DNA of 64,000 nt from Salipaludibacillus sp. LMS25 (GTDB lineage: Bacteria; Bacillota; Bacilli; Bacillales; Salisediminibacteriaceae). Shown piece by piece: positions 17,346 through 27,182 of the stretch. Both the position numbers and the translations under genes were made by a program. The stretch covers positions 2,140,001 to 2,204,000 of the forward strand of contig NZ_CP093299.1 in the NCBI RefSeq assembly GCF_024362805.1, written 5' to 3'. The notes beneath the pieces are model-generated. The model ran no database searches. It was not told the DNA's origin and worked only from the letters and a program-made list of their open reading frames with translations. Every line of letters begins with the position of its first letter. Position 1 is the first letter of the stretch.

Positions 17346-18770
17346 TCACTTTAACTGATCGACCAGCTTATCGTATTCTGGACTACTCAAGAAATTATCA
17401 ACTGAAATGTGATGAGCAGAAGAAAGCTTTTGTTTGGCTCGTGGCGTTAAGTCTTTGTGCGTAATCACTACATCTGCATCATCAGGTAGATGACTGATTG
17501 ATGTGTTACTTACATTAATAGTAAGTCCAGCTTTTTGAACTTTATCCCGAAGAATGGAAGCTCCCATTGCACTGGAACCCATACCGGCGTCACAAGCAAA
17601 GATAATTTTGTCAACTGTGTCTGAATTGACCCCTTTAAGTGCTTCAGCATGAGCACTATTAGTTAAAGCAGCAGAAACAGAACTTTCTTTTCCCTTCATG
17701 TCTTCCATTTTAGATGTTGCTTCAGTAAGATCCTCTTCACCTTTGTCTGTGCTTGTTTTCAAAATAACTGCAGCGACAGTGAAGGAAATGGCTGTGGCCA
17801 CGATAACACCTGCATAAACTGGTACGTAATAACCAGGTTGAATTAATAATGTGTAAGCGATAATACTACCTGGAGATGGACTGGCAGGCAACCCTGCTCC
17901 AAGTAAGTTAAATGTGAAGACTCCGCCCATACCACCGGCAATGGCAGCAAGAATAAGTGTTGGCTTCATAAGGATGTATGGAAAGTAAATCTCATGGATA
18001 CCACCTAGGAAATGAATAATGACTGCCCCAGGTGCTGATCGTTTTGCCATTCCTTTACCGAAAAACATGAAAGCAAGTAAAATACCAAGACCTGGCCCTG
18101 GGTTTGTTTCCAGTAAGAATAAGATAGAACGGCCTATTTCTGCTGATTGTTCGAGGCCAAGCGGTGTTAAGACACCATGGTTAATGGCATTATTTAAGAA
18201 CAACACTTTTGCAGGTTCAATTAAAATACTTGCAAGCGGCAATAAGCCCGCGTCTACAATCACTTCTACCCCTGCACCTGCAGCTTGGCTGAAGGCATAG
18301 ACTAATGGACCAACACCAACGAGACCAAGGAGGGCAAGTGCACCACCGAAGATGCCAGCAGTGAAATTATTAATTAACATTTCAAAGCCAGGCTTGATTT
18401 TCCCCTCAATCGTGTTATCGAGCTGTTTAATGACAAAACCACCTAATGGTCCCATCATCATCGCGCCGATAAACATTGGAATTTCCGCTCCCACGATAAC
18501 CCCCATCGTAGCAGTAGCACCAACGACACCCCCGCGTGTACCGTAAACTAATTTACCACCAGTGAAACCGATTAACAGCGGTAGCAAGTACGTAATCATA
18601 GGACCGACCATTTCAGCGAACGTCTCATTCGGGAACCAACCATCAGGAATAAAGAATGCAGTAATCAAACCCCAGGCAATGAACGCACCGATGTTCGGCA
18701 TGATCATACTACTCAAAAAATTGCCAAATTTCTGAATTTTTGTGCGTAAAGACTCTTTTTCATGTGCCAT
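17346..18770 (-). CDS. mtlA: Mannitol PTS transporter, IICB, MtlA
   Basis: A 474-residue membrane permease. The IIC domain (about residues 1-340) has many hydrophobic segments. A linker leads to the IIB domain with the phosphorylated Cys in IIFACDAGMGSSAMG near residue 390. No IIA domain is fused; that job is done by mtlF. The ATG at 18770 follows AAGGAGG; an upstream in-frame ATG lies before this ribosome site. First gene of the operon, with a cre site upstream. Confidence 0.95.
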   Translation of the reverse strand: MAHEKESLRTKIQKFGNFLSSMIMPNIGAFIAWGLITAFFIPDGWFPNETFAEMVGPMITYLLPLLIGFTGGKLVYGTRGGVVGATATMGVIVGAEIPMFIGAMMMGPLGGFVIKQLDNTIEGKIKPGFEMLINNFTAGIFGGALALLGLVGVGPLVYAFSQAAGAGVEVIVDAGLLPLASILIEPAKVLFLNNAINHGVLTPLGLEQSAEIGRSILFLLETNPGPGLGILLAFMFFGKGMAKRSAPGAVIIHFLGGIHEIYFPYILMKPTLILAAIAGGMGGVFTFNLLGAGLPASPSPGSIIAYTLLIQPGYYVPVYAGVIVATAISFTVAAVILKTSTDKGEEDLTEATSKMEDMKGKESSVSAALTNSAHAEALKGVNSDTVDKIIFACDAGMGSSAMGASILRDKVQKAGLTINVSNTSISHLPDDADVVITHKDLTPRAKQKLSSAHHISVDNFLSSPEYDKLVDQLK

Positions 18771-18822
18771 CGTTGTTTCCTCCTTATTAGGCATTTAGAC
18801 ATGTTCCTTGTCTAATTTAATA

Positions 18823-18837
18823 GTAAAGCGCTTCCAT
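18823..18837 (-). promoter_or_regulatory. cre site (CcpA operator) before mtlA
   Basis: On the minus strand ATGGAAGCGCTTTAC matches the cre consensus WTGNAANCGNWWNCA at 13 of 15 positions. It lies about 55 bases before the mtlA start, so glucose repression through CcpA is likely. Confidence 0.75.
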
Positions 18838-19007
18838 AAAGAAAACAATTGAATGAAAAGCTAATTTCGTCATAAGCATTGTTGACATCTTTTGAATTAA
18901 GAAGTGAATCTGTTGGGGCGCAAGGGATCGCCTTTGTTACTTTTCGACATTATTCACTTTGTAACGTCTTATTACAATCGTAGAAATAATCCTAAACGCT
19001 TAACTAT

Positions 19008-19062
19008 TTATCCCACTCTTAAGAGGCAGTAAAACTCCCACTGATTGAAGTTTAGCTTTATA
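19008..19062 (+). repeat. Short derivative of family A, copy 6
   Basis: The same 5'-to-3' junction as the copy at 13011, again joined at CTCCCAC/CCCCAC. The two short copies differ at single bases, so they are not simply a recent duplicate pair. Confidence 0.8.
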
Positions 19063-19234
19063 TAGAAGAAACAAGCTTTAGGAGGAAAGAATCAATTTAT
19101 TCTAAAAAAGATCACATCATCTACTCGTGTTCATTTTAAAAAACAGAAATGGTATAAGTTAATCCTTACCCTATTAAGCTTAATAAAACCACTTTTTTAA
19201 GAAATCTCGGCTCTTTTTCTTTTAATCATGCTTC

Positions 19235-19392
19235 TTTATCACAGATAACCGTCCGAAAACGCCCGCCTGAAAATAGAGAGGAGAGATAAATCAATATAGG
19301 CGGGAAATAACGAACGCTAATGTCCTGATTCACTCAACTAACAATCAGTGGGGGATGAAGTAAAACTCCCCCTGATTGAAGCTTAGCTTTAT
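19235..19392 (+). repeat. Dispersed structured element, family B with a family A tail, copy 5
   Basis: Begins TTTATCACAGATAACCGTCCG (family B) but ends with GGGGGATGAAG, CTGATTGAAGCTTAGCTTTAT (family A). It is a chimera of the two families. The 310 bases that follow, up to the glmS promoter, hold no gene I can see. Confidence 0.82.
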
Positions 19393-19702
19393 AGAAAGGG
19401 AACTGGCTACTGGCCACCATACTTAGGTCTATATCATGAAATCTTCATATAGACATGTCTCATCATTGACGATGGAGATCGTTTACTACGACGTAACACC
19501 GCTGACGATCAGCGTCCGCGAACACCTTTCACAATGACGTATAAAGCCTATTTTAATGTGGTAATTTAGATAGACAAAGCAGCTTGTCGTGCCTCTTTAT
19601 AGAAAAAGAATGACCATCTATAGTACACATGCATAGGATGTGGCAAGGGACCTCTTTCCCTATTTTACGAAATGGCCCTTTCGATGTTCATTTAAAAAAA
19701 CA

Positions 19703-19732
19703 TTGACCAGATTTTTACCCATGTAGTATGAT
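19703..19732 (+). promoter_or_regulatory. Promoter of glmS
   Basis: TTGACC, an 18-base spacer and TATGAT, about 50 bases before the ribozyme core. Confidence 0.6.
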
Positions 19733-19782
19733 TAGGCTAATCAAGAAATGAGAGGAGGTCAGACAAGTAAGACAACGTCACA

Positions 19783-19930
19783 CAAAGCGCCAGGGCTGTG
19801 AGAACGAAACAATCACAGCTGACGAGGTGGAGGTTTATCGAAGTGTTCGGCGGATGCCTCCCGGTTGTTCATCGCAACCGTAAGCATGAGCCCAAACCAG
19901 AAAGGCGACTTTCTGAACAATGGCTGATGT
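19783..19930 (+). ncRNA. glmS ribozyme-riboswitch
   Basis: The conserved glmS core is complete: cleavage-site context AAAGCGCC (self-cleavage expected 5' of G19787), GACGAGGTGGAGG, TTATCGA, GGCGGATGCCTCCCGG, the CAACCG arm, and AAACCAGAAAGGCGACTTTC. Glucosamine-6-phosphate triggers cleavage and decay of the glmS message. Confidence 0.95.
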
Positions 19931-19970
19931 ACCGATGATTCCAGATATAACAACTAACAAAGATAAAGAG

Positions 19971-20006
19971 TGGGGCAAGTGTGCCCCAGAGCATTTCTTG
20001 CCCCAC
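19971..20006 (+). promoter_or_regulatory. Stem-loop between the glmS ribozyme and the start codon
   Basis: GTGGGGCAAG and CTTGCCCCAC pair across GTGCCCCAGAGCATT, ending just before the ribosome site GGGAGG. There is no T-run, so it is not a terminator. It could insulate or modulate initiation. Confidence 0.5.
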
Positions 20007-20025
20007 CGAGGGAGGAAATGATAGT

Positions 20026-21828
20026 ATGTGTGGAATTGTTGGATATGTAGGAACAGAGGATGCAAAGGAAATCCTCTTAAAAGGTCTTGAAAAATTAGAA
20101 TACCGAGGCTATGACTCTGCAGGTATCGCCATCTCAAATAATGACGGCATTCACGTCTATAAAGAGAAAGGACGTATCGCCTCATTACGTGACATCGTTG
20201 ATAACTCTGAGTCTGCTACTGTTGGGATCGGGCATACACGCTGGGCAACACACGGTGTACCAAGCCAGCTCAACGCCCACCCGCACCAAAGTACAAGTGC
20301 CCGGTATACGATCGTTCATAACGGAGTAATTGAAAACTATGAACATGTGCGCAGAGATTACCTTTCTGACGTGGAGATGGTCAGTGATACGGATACAGAG
20401 ATCATCGTCCAATTAGTGGAGAAATTCGCTAATGAAGGAGGTTCCACAGAAGAAGCCTTCCGCAAAGCGTTAAGCTTATTGAAAGGGTCTTATGCTACAG
20501 CTCTGTTAGACCTTGAAGATCCAAATACAATTTATGTAGGAAAAAATAAAAGTCCACTTCTTGTAGGTGTGAGTGATGGTGTGAACGTAGTAGCAAGTGA
20601 TGCGATGGCGATGATCCAAGTGACGAATGAATTCGTTGAAATCATGGACGAAGAAATCGTCATTGTGACAAAAGACGATGTGACAATCAAAACATTAGAC
20701 GGTGTCACCGTAGAACGTGCGCCATATGTTGCTGAACTAGATGCAGGTGACATTGAAAAAGGCACATACCCTCACTATATGCTTAAAGAAATTGATGAAC
20801 AGCCGTTCGTTATTCGGAACATCATTACGAAATATAAAGATGATAACGAGAACATTAAGCTCGATGAAAACGTTCGTCAGGCTGTTCTAGGAGCGGACCG
20901 TATTTATATTATTGCGGCAGGTACGAGTTACCACGCAGGCCTTGTGGGGAAAGAATTAATCGAAAAGATTGCCGGTATTCCGGTTGAAACGCACATTGCT
21001 AGCGAATTTCTGTATAACATGCCGTTATTAAGTCAAAAACCACTCTTTATTTTCATTTCACAAAGCGGTGAAACAGCGGACTCTCGTGGTGTTCTCGTGA
21101 ATGTGAAAAAGCTAGGCCACAGTACATTAACGATTACAAATGTTCCGGGATCAACCTTGTCCCGAGAAGCGGATTACACTTTACACACGTATGCAGGTCC
21201 TGAAATTGCCGTAGCGTCAACGAAGGCGTACACAGCACAAATGGCTGTTCTTGCGATCATGGCAGTGGATGCTGCCCGTGCGTCCGGTATGGAAATGAAC
21301 TTCGATCCGCTGCAAGAGCTCGGTATTGTGGCGAATGCCATGGAAATCTTTACAGAACAGAAGGACGTTCTTGAACAGATTGCCCGTGATTATCTCAGCG
21401 TCTCGCGCAACTGCTTCTTTATCGGGCGTGCCGCAGACTACCATGTATGTATGGAAGGTGCTTTAAAGCTTAAAGAGATTTCATACATTCAAGCAGAAGG
21501 CTTTGCTGGTGGTGAATTAAAGCACGGGACGATTGCACTCATTGAAGAAGGCACACCGGTTATCGGTCTTGCCACGCAAGAAAATGTACACCTTAACCTA
21601 CGCGGTAACATGAAAGAGGTTGTAGCTCGTGGCGCCAACCCTTGCATGATCAGTATGGAAGGCTTCCAGGAAGAAGACGACAACATCGTCATCCCGAAAG
21701 TCCATGACTACCTCACACCATTGGTGAGCGTCCTGCCATTACAGCTTATCTCTTACTATGCCGCCCTTCACAGAGGCTGCGACGTGGATAAACCACGTAA
21801 CCTCGCGAAGAGCGTGACAGTGGAATAA
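20026..21828 (+). CDS. glmS: Glutamine-fructose-6-phosphate aminotransferase GlmS
   Basis: A 600-residue enzyme making glucosamine-6-phosphate. The mature N-terminus is CGIVGYVG with the catalytic Cys right after Met. The glutaminase domain (1-240) is followed by two SIS isomerase domains. The C-terminus ends [13 protein letters not shown], the conserved end whose DNA is the TnsD recognition site of Tn7. The ATG at 20026 follows GGGAGGAAATG. Its Tn7 site is occupied by a remnant. Confidence 0.97.
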   Translation: MCGIVGYVGTEDAKEILLKGLEKLEYRGYDSAGIAISNNDGIHVYKEKGRIASLRDIVDNSESATVGIGHTRWATHGVPSQLNAHPHQSTSARYTIVHNGVIENYEHVRRDYLSDVEMVSDTDTEIIVQLVEKFANEGGSTEEAFRKALSLLKGSYATALLDLEDPNTIYVGKNKSPLLVGVSDGVNVVASDAMAMIQVTNEFVEIMDEEIVIVTKDDVTIKTLDGVTVERAPYVAELDAGDIEKGTYPHYMLKEIDEQPFVIRNIITKYKDDNENIKLDENVRQAVLGADRIYIIAAGTSYHAGLVGKELIEKIAGIPVETHIASEFLYNMPLLSQKPLFIFISQSGETADSRGVLVNVKKLGHSTLTITNVPGSTLSREADYTLHTYAGPEIAVASTKAYTAQMAVLAIMAVDAARASGMEMNFDPLQELGIVANAMEIFTEQKDVLEQIARDYLSVSRNCFFIGRAADYHVCMEGALKLKEISYIQAEGFAGGELKHGTIALIEEGTPVIGLATQENVHLNLRGNMKEVVARGANPCMISMEGFQEEDDNIVIPKVHDYLTPLVSVLPLQLISYYAALHRGCDVDKPRNLAKSVTVE

Positions 21829-21886
21829 CGCAATAAAAACAACGTATGTGTGTGTTGTAGGTTTGAAATAAAGTTGCCCCATTTTA

Positions 21887-21919
21887 CCCCTTTGGATAAT
21901 TATCTAAAGGGGTGTTTTT
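21887..21919 (+). terminator. Hairpin after glmS, shared with the second tnsA remnant
   Basis: CCCCTTTGGATA and TATCTAAAGGGG form a strong stem followed by TGTTTTT. It can end glmS transcription. Nearly the same hairpin stands before the tnsA remnant at 32.35 kb, where there is no glmS, so it seems to belong to the transposon end. Confidence 0.7.
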
Positions 21920-22075
21920 GTGTCCAAAAGGAAAAGAACATCTGAGAGTGAACAGTGGATCAAACAAGATCGAGGGACCGGTATTGGAGTAGATTATAAA
22001 CTTTGGTTGAAGATTCAAGATGTTTCTTCAAAGGGTCGTTCAACTCGTTTAAAAGGAATAAAAACAAAAATTTAG
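21920..22075 (+). pseudogene. tnsA: 5' remnant of tnsA of a Tn7-like transposon
   Basis: Translation from the GTG gives 51 residues. WIKQDRGTGIGVDYKLWL and KIQDVSSKGRSTRLKG match the start of the Tn7 TnsA endonuclease (the E. coli protein has RRIKEGRGQGHGKDYIPWL and VQEVPSSGRSHRI there). After the stop, another frame shows LSDV, where TnsA has LLSDL. The nuclease catalytic core is gone. Position (92 bases after glmS) and direction (away from glmS) are those of tnsA in a Tn7 insertion at attTn7. Confidence 0.82.
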
Positions 22076-22149
22076 AATTATAACCTCTTTCTGATGTTAT
22101 AATATTAACAAGCTATCTACCAAATTTATCCTAAAAGAGGAGTGAAAGA

Positions 22150-22542
22150 ATGACAAAAACTCTCTTGGTAAGTTGTTTAGTTTTAGCTTTATTAGTTGGA
22201 TGCAATACTGGTAATACTAAAACAGATGAAGAAGTAACAGTAGCAACAGGACAAATAATTGCTGAAGAACAGTTAGACTTAAATTCAGAAGTTGATTTTA
22301 TTTTTTATAATGATGTTGTTTACGTTCTCTCTGAAGAAAAAGAACTTGAATTAACAAAAGAAAAACTTGATGAAGTCGGAAAAATAGAAACACAATACAC
22401 TAGTGATGTCGATACTAGTTTATTATCAGCAACTAAGTTAGATGAAGGGTCTACCGTTTATGCAATAGATGATTCAATGACAACTCTAGTTGTTGACCAA
22501 GGTAACGAACTAAAGGCATACGAAGCTATTCCTGAAGGTTAA
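22150..22542 (+). CDS. Small lipoprotein of unknown function
   Basis: A 130-residue protein with a lipoprotein signal (lipobox LVGC, Cys18) and an acidic body without known motifs. It has a good ribosome site (AGAGGAGTG) and its own terminator. It is the first intact gene after the tnsA remnant and may be transposon cargo. Confidence 0.65.
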   Translation: MTKTLLVSCLVLALLVGCNTGNTKTDEEVTVATGQIIAEEQLDLNSEVDFIFYNDVVYVLSEEKELELTKEKLDEVGKIETQYTSDVDTSLLSATKLDEGSTVYAIDDSMTTLVVDQGNELKAYEAIPEG

Positions 22543-22547
22543 CTATA

Positions 22548-22584
22548 AAAAAAGAAGGGGAGTTACATTACAACCCCTTCTTTT
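22548..22584. terminator. Bidirectional terminator
   Basis: AAGAAGGGG and CCCCTTCTT with A and T runs on the two sides, between convergent genes. Confidence 0.8.
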
Positions 22585-22585
22585 T

Positions 22586-23360
22586 TTATTCATCATATTC
22601 TTCTATTAATTCCACTAGTTCCTCAACTGTTTCACCAGAGATGTCATCAACTATCTCGCCTTCAACATGAGTAGATACTTCTACTTCATGGCCATTCAAT
22701 TCTTGGAGTGTTGTTGTTAATTCACCATGATCTGCTTCTATGAGGTTAGAATTAAATTCTGCCTCACCATCATTATTAATTAAGATTGAGAAAGGTTCAA
22801 TTGCACCAAAGTAATTATTAAAGTTTTGGTCCTTAGCAAGGAATACAATGTATTTCTGATTAAATTCAGGTTCAATGTATAAAGGATCCAGAACTTCAAC
22901 TTCATGAATATTTACTTCTGTTGCCTCTTTCTCAATTATTCCTTCAGGAGACACTACTTCATCTGTTTCTTCAATTTTTATAATTTCAGAATACTTAAAT
23001 TTACCTGTAATGACTCGAGTACAGATTCACCCTTTAGTATTTCATCAACTTTAAAATTATAAATATGACCTTCTACATAATTTTCAGTATCCTCTTTTTG
23101 AAAATCATCAGGATCTCTAGCCATATTCCATGTATGATCTAAATCTTTATATTCACCGATTAATACAACATCAGCTTCTTGAACCATTTCTTCCAATTCA
23201 CTTGTTGTTGGATAATCTTGACCACCATTTACAGTCAAACCTTGACTAAAATTAGTCTCAGAATCATTTGCAAATCCAAATATATTAATACCTAATACAG
23301 CTATAGTAGCTACCGAGACCAATGATAAGGTCGCAAGGGTTATTTTTTTCTTTGCATTAT
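22586..23360 (-). pseudogene. Exported acidic protein broken by two frameshifts
   Basis: The two open pieces (23322-22978 and 22954-22586) are consecutive parts of one protein. The reading frame moves near 22990-23010, where the second frame continues as GKFKYSEIIKIEETDEVVSPEG. A second shift lies in a run of seven T near 23340. With it repaired, the N-terminus becomes MQRKKITLATLSLVSVA..., a normal signal peptide after GGAGG. No conserved domain is recognised. Both shifts lie in or near short homopolymers, so sequencing error is possible. Confidence 0.6.
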
Positions 23361-23373
23361 ATTTTTCCTCCCA

Positions 23374-23733
23374 TTATTTATAAATAGCTTTCATACCATT
23401 TTTATCATCTGTAGTTGGGTTATGAAGTGTAGCTCTATCACGAGATGAATTCATAATACTGTTACCAGTGGTATGCGCAATACCAAATGCATGTCCCCAT
23501 TCATGTACTCCTGTACTTTTAGCGATATTTCCTTTTGTAACATTCTTTGCATTAACATTAATAACAGCGGTAGCTTTAGTTACATTTTTTGTTGAAGTAT
23601 TATAGCTTACAGTCATTCTTCCGTAAAGAGTCGTAGAAGATTCATTAACCGTATTCAGCGTGTTAGCCGAATTTTTATTGTACTTAATATTCAGTCCACT
23701 AGCATTTTTCCACGAAGAATTTGCGTCCTTCTA
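23374..23733 (-). pseudogene. C-terminal part of a secreted zinc metalloprotease
   Basis: About 120 residues remain, with the zinc motif HEWGHAFGIAH (HExxHxxGxxH) followed by NSIMN, the Met-turn. This is the metzincin pattern, matrixin- or M57-like. The open frame meets a stop near 23735, so the N-terminal signal and propeptide are missing. Confidence 0.7.
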
Positions 23734-23744
23734 TAAAAACAACT

Positions 23745-23905
23745 TTTGTAGCATGCTTTTGTCAAACTTTCCTTTAAACCTACCCAGCGTGATTTAGACA
23801 TCTCTGACATGTCTTCGGCGCTTAAATCAAACCGATTGGTAGTTAATTGAAGCTCATTTCCTTTTGAGTCGCCCCAATCACAACCTATTTGGCGGTGAAA
23901 ATAAT
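23745..23905 (-). pseudogene. IS4-family transposase fragment
   Basis: Read on the minus strand: GNELQLTTNRFDLSAEDMSE, then SKSRW. IS4-family transposases have NRFDLSAEEI...YxxRWxIE here. Only about 45 residues remain, and the sequence after RW is unrelated. No inverted repeats were found. Confidence 0.6.
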
Positions 23906-24463
23906 GTCACGCGTAGTATCTAGAAGAGCACTCACTACCACTTTAAAGATATGTGTCATCATTTCTTATAAAAAGTAATCATCTAAAGTAAAACAGCACT
24001 TTCGCCTAGTTTTCATGGAATTATTATACATTAAACAGAAAAGCAAACTAATATTTTCCTGTATTCAGGGTAAAATGAGAACAAAAGAATGTAGTTATTT
24101 CTTTATTTAATTCTTAATTATCAGGATGAAATAACCCATTTTTAAAATGAAAATGTGAAGATAACAATAGTGATTGTACTGGAAAAAAAGAAGAGCTATA
24201 GAGAAAAGACGGAGGGTAGTATTGAAATATTTTTCGGAAAAGGTTTAATAGTTGAAGTGGATGACATCATACTAGTTTGCTATTTTATGTAGGAAAATGA
24301 CCATATATGAATGCAGTAGCATAGTGCTATGACTTTTTACTAATAAAGAAAGACGATAGGTATATTCTCGTATTTGACTAAAAAAAAACTGATCTATACA
24401 ATGAATTCCGCGACACATTTTTTTAAAAAGAGGGTGATAGTGTTTACATATACTCCTTAAAAA
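23906..24463. other. AT-rich gap before the cellulase
   Basis: About 560 bases with no gene that I trust. It is AT-rich, consistent with decayed sequence. Confidence 0.4.
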
Positions 24464-24478
24464 GTGCAAGCGCAGACT
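24464..24478 (+). promoter_or_regulatory. Weak cre-like site before cel5A
   Basis: GTGCAAGCGCAGACT matches the cre consensus at about 12 of 15 positions, 52 bases before the cellulase start. Catabolite repression is plausible but unproven. Confidence 0.4.
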
Positions 24479-24479
24479 A

Positions 24480-24493
24480 AAACGATGTCGTTT
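24480..24493 (+). promoter_or_regulatory. Perfect 14-bp dyad before cel5A
   Basis: AAACGATGTCGTTT is a perfect inverted repeat with two bases between arms, 37 bases before the cellulase start. Its shape suits a LacI- or GntR-type operator. The regulator is not in this window. Confidence 0.45.
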
Positions 24494-24529
24494 CAGTATG
24501 AAAGCTAAAACATTACCCAGGAGGAAAAT

Positions 24530-25969
24530 ATGAAGAAGATAACTACTATTTTTGTAGTATTGCTCATGACACTGGCGTTGTTCAATATGGGAAACACGAC
24601 TGCTGCTGCTGATGTATCAGTTGTAGAGGAACATGGGCAACTAAGTATTAGTAACGGTGAATTAGTTAATGAACGAGGCGAACAAGTTCAGTTAAAAGGG
24701 ATGAGTTCCCATGGTTTGCAATGGTACGGTCAATTTGTAAACTATGAAAGCATGAAATGGCTAAGAGATGATTGGGGAATAACTGTATTCCGAGCAGCAA
24801 TGTATACATCTTCAGGAGGATATATTGAGGATCCATCAGTCAAGGAAAAAGTAAAAGAGGCTATTGAGGCTGCGATAGACCTTGGTATATATGTCATCAT
24901 TGATTGGCATATCCTTTCAGACAATGACCCGAATATACATAAAGAAGAAGCGAAGGATTTCTTTGATGAAATGTCAGAGTTGTATGGAGACTATCCGAAT
25001 GTGATATACGAAATTGCAAATGAACCGAATGGTAGTGATGTTACGTGGGACAATCAAATAAAACCGTATGCAGAGGAAGTCATTCCGGTTATTCGTAACA
25101 ATGACCCTAATAACATTATTATTGTAGGGACAGGTACATGGAGTCAGGATGTCCATCATGCAGCTGATAATCAGCTTGCAGATCCTAACGTCATGTATGC
25201 ATTTCATTTTTATGCAGGAACACATGGACAAAATTTACGAGACCAAGTAGATTATGCTTTAGATCAAGGAGCAGCGGTATTTGTTAGTGAATGGGGAACA
25301 AGTGCAGCTACAGGTGATGGTGGTGTGTTTTTAGATGAAGCACAAGTGTGGATTGACTTTATGGATGAAAGAAATTTAAGCTGGGCCAACTGGTCTCTAA
25401 CGCATAAAGATGAGTCATCTGCAGCGTTAATGCCAGGTGCAACCCCAACTGGTAGTTGGACAGAGGCTGAACTATCTCCATCTGGTACATTTGTGAGGGA
25501 AAAAATAAGAGAAGCAGCATCTATGCCGCCAAGTGATCCAACACCGCCATCTGATCCAGAACCAGGAGAACCGGATCCAACGCCACCAAGTGATCCAGGA
25601 GAGTATCCAGCATGGGATCCAAATCAAATTTACACAAATGAAATTGTGTATCATAACGATCAGTTATGGCAAGCGAAATGGTGGACACAAAATCAACAGC
25701 CGGGAGCTAATCAATATGGGCCATGGGAGCCTTTAGGGGATGCTCCTCCAAGTGAACCGAGTGATCAACTACCATCAGAACCAGAGCTGGACCCAGGAGA
25801 ACCAGATCCAACGCCACCAAGTGATCCAGGAGAGTATCCAGCATGGGATCCAAATCAAATTTACACAAATGAAATTGTTTATCATAACGGTCAGTTATGG
25901 CAAGCGAAGTGGTGGACACAAAATCAAGAGCCAGGAGAGCCTTATGGACCATGGGAGCCGTTAAACTAA
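24530..25969 (+). CDS. cel5A: Secreted endo-beta-1,4-glucanase Cel5A with two CBM5/12-type modules
   Basis: A 479-residue secreted cellulase. A signal peptide of about 26 residues precedes the GH5 (subfamily 2) domain, residues 30-330. The acid/base Glu165 lies in IANEPNG and the nucleophile Glu254 in VSEWGTS; after signal removal these are E139 and E228, the numbers known for Cel5A of Bacillus agaradhaerens. Pro/Asp/Glu linkers connect two C-terminal modules (about 360-405 and 438-479), each with [18 protein letters not shown] and [10 protein letters not shown], typical of chitin/cellulose-binding CBM5/12. The modules are almost identical in DNA. Confidence 0.95.
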   Translation: MKKITTIFVVLLMTLALFNMGNTTAAADVSVVEEHGQLSISNGELVNERGEQVQLKGMSSHGLQWYGQFVNYESMKWLRDDWGITVFRAAMYTSSGGYIEDPSVKEKVKEAIEAAIDLGIYVIIDWHILSDNDPNIHKEEAKDFFDEMSELYGDYPNVIYEIANEPNGSDVTWDNQIKPYAEEVIPVIRNNDPNNIIIVGTGTWSQDVHHAADNQLADPNVMYAFHFYAGTHGQNLRDQVDYALDQGAAVFVSEWGTSAATGDGGVFLDEAQVWIDFMDERNLSWANWSLTHKDESSAALMPGATPTGSWTEAELSPSGTFVREKIREAASMPPSDPTPPSDPEPGEPDPTPPSDPGEYPAWDPNQIYTNEIVYHNDQLWQAKWWTQNQQPGANQYGPWEPLGDAPPSEPSDQLPSEPELDPGEPDPTPPSDPGEYPAWDPNQIYTNEIVYHNGQLWQAKWWTQNQEPGEPYGPWEPLN

Positions 25970-25986
25970 CAGATTAATCATAAATG

Positions 25987-26018
25987 AAAAGGTGCTTCAT
26001 CAAAAAGGAGCACCTTTT
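25987..26018. terminator. Terminator after cel5A
   Basis: AAAAGGTGCT and AGCACCTTTT arms followed by CTAAC; it also serves the convergent remnant. Confidence 0.7.
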
Positions 26019-26034
26019 CTAACAAAACGTTAGT

Positions 26035-26555
26035 CCTTCGCTCTAACAAGAGGCATAGTACAACACCTAAAAGAGCCACCGGACTTAATAATTTCTGTTA
26101 TATCCACTTCAATCACTTCATAACCACGTATACGAAGCTGCTGATTGACTTCTCTATTTATAGGAAGGCTAACAATTCTTTTTTTACCAATAGAAAGTAC
26201 GTTTGTTCCAAGTGTGAACTGCTCTTCTTCATTTACTTCAATTAAATCAAAATGCTTTGCTAATATCTTTTCTTCCTTTTTATCAAAATGTCACGAGTAA
26301 ATACTTGTTCTGGATATTTAGAATTTGGAGGAAGTAATATAACGTCAACACCATGCTTTTCTAATGATTTGACAAAATTTTGATGTTGGTCCATTGCTAA
26401 TTCATATGAAGTCCTTCGTTTGCAAAGTGCTTTTGTGTATCATTTATTTGTTCGCGGATATGCATATGTTTTGGTTCACAGAGTACAACTCGTTTTAACG
26501 TGTCGTATTCTGTACGACAATATGTTTTATCTGTTTGTTTAGATGAGAGTGACAT
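26035..26555 (-). pseudogene. Dimethylarginine dimethylaminohydrolase-like (YkgA-type) gene, deleted and frameshifted
   Basis: The N-terminal part reads CRTEYDTLKRVVLCEP and HGVDVILLPPNSKYPEQVFTRD; the C-terminal part reads EEEQFTLGTNVLSIG and EIIKSGGSFRCCTMPL, with the catalytic Cys region kept. From memory the intact family has about 280 residues. Here the middle (about 110 residues, including the catalytic His region) is missing, one frameshift lies near 26395-26400 and another at the deletion junction near 26280. It cannot make an active amidinohydrolase. Confidence 0.75.
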
Positions 26556-26774
26556 GAAAAATCCCCCAATGTAGAACAAGTTAATTTATTATTTCCTACA
26601 TAGGACTAGTTATGAGACATGATGCTTCATTCTTTCAAGGGAAATAACGGATCTGATAGGGTTGTTGTTCATCTTGAGGATACAATATAATTGCCTTAAG
26701 CGCTTTAAAAAGCGAGCGTCAGTGAAAAAAGGGAAAGGCTGATCTAATAAGCACGGAGGGGGTAGATCAATCTA

Positions 26775-27008
26775 ATGGATATAAAATTATTAGAAGAGAT
26801 AGTTTTAAAACGAGAGCCTGAACTTATTAACGTTATTAAAGATAGTAATCTGGAAAATATTAATTCGGATAGTGGAAACCATATTCGGGGTATACTTACA
26901 GATGAACTAATTGAAACTGGTATGGATGATTCAGAAGATAGTAACATCAATGCTAGAGGGAAAGCGATAGAGAAGTTAATTGATGATGTCGGAAATTTAT
27001 TTATGTAA
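26775..27008 (+). CDS. Small acidic protein of unknown function
   Basis: A 77-residue acidic protein without Cys, signal or membrane segment. The ribosome site GGAGGGGG lies 11 bases upstream. The pattern GILTDELIETGMD suggests a helical fold. It stands alone between remnants in the island, and no function can be proposed. Confidence 0.5.
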   Translation: MDIKLLEEIVLKREPELINVIKDSNLENINSDSGNHIRGILTDELIETGMDDSEDSNINARGKAIEKLIDDVGNLFM

Positions 27009-27182
27009 AGTTTGAGTTAACAAAAATGAAATATGAGGTCGTATAATACTGCTCCCATCTAAAAAGGATGAAAGGAATGTTCCTGTTTCGGAGCTCTTTC
27101 ATCGTTAGTTAAATAAAGCCATTGGGCGGCCAGTTATGTATGGGGTAATAAGAGTAGCAAAGAAATTTGCTACTCATTTTTA

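Noticed and set aside
23340..23360. Programmed frameshift in the run of seven T
   Set aside because: No slippery-site context or downstream structure; simple mutation or read error is more likely.
24742..25964. Several open frames overlapping the cellulase gene in other frames
   Set aside because: They mirror the repetitive coding sequence of cel5A and lack ribosome sites.
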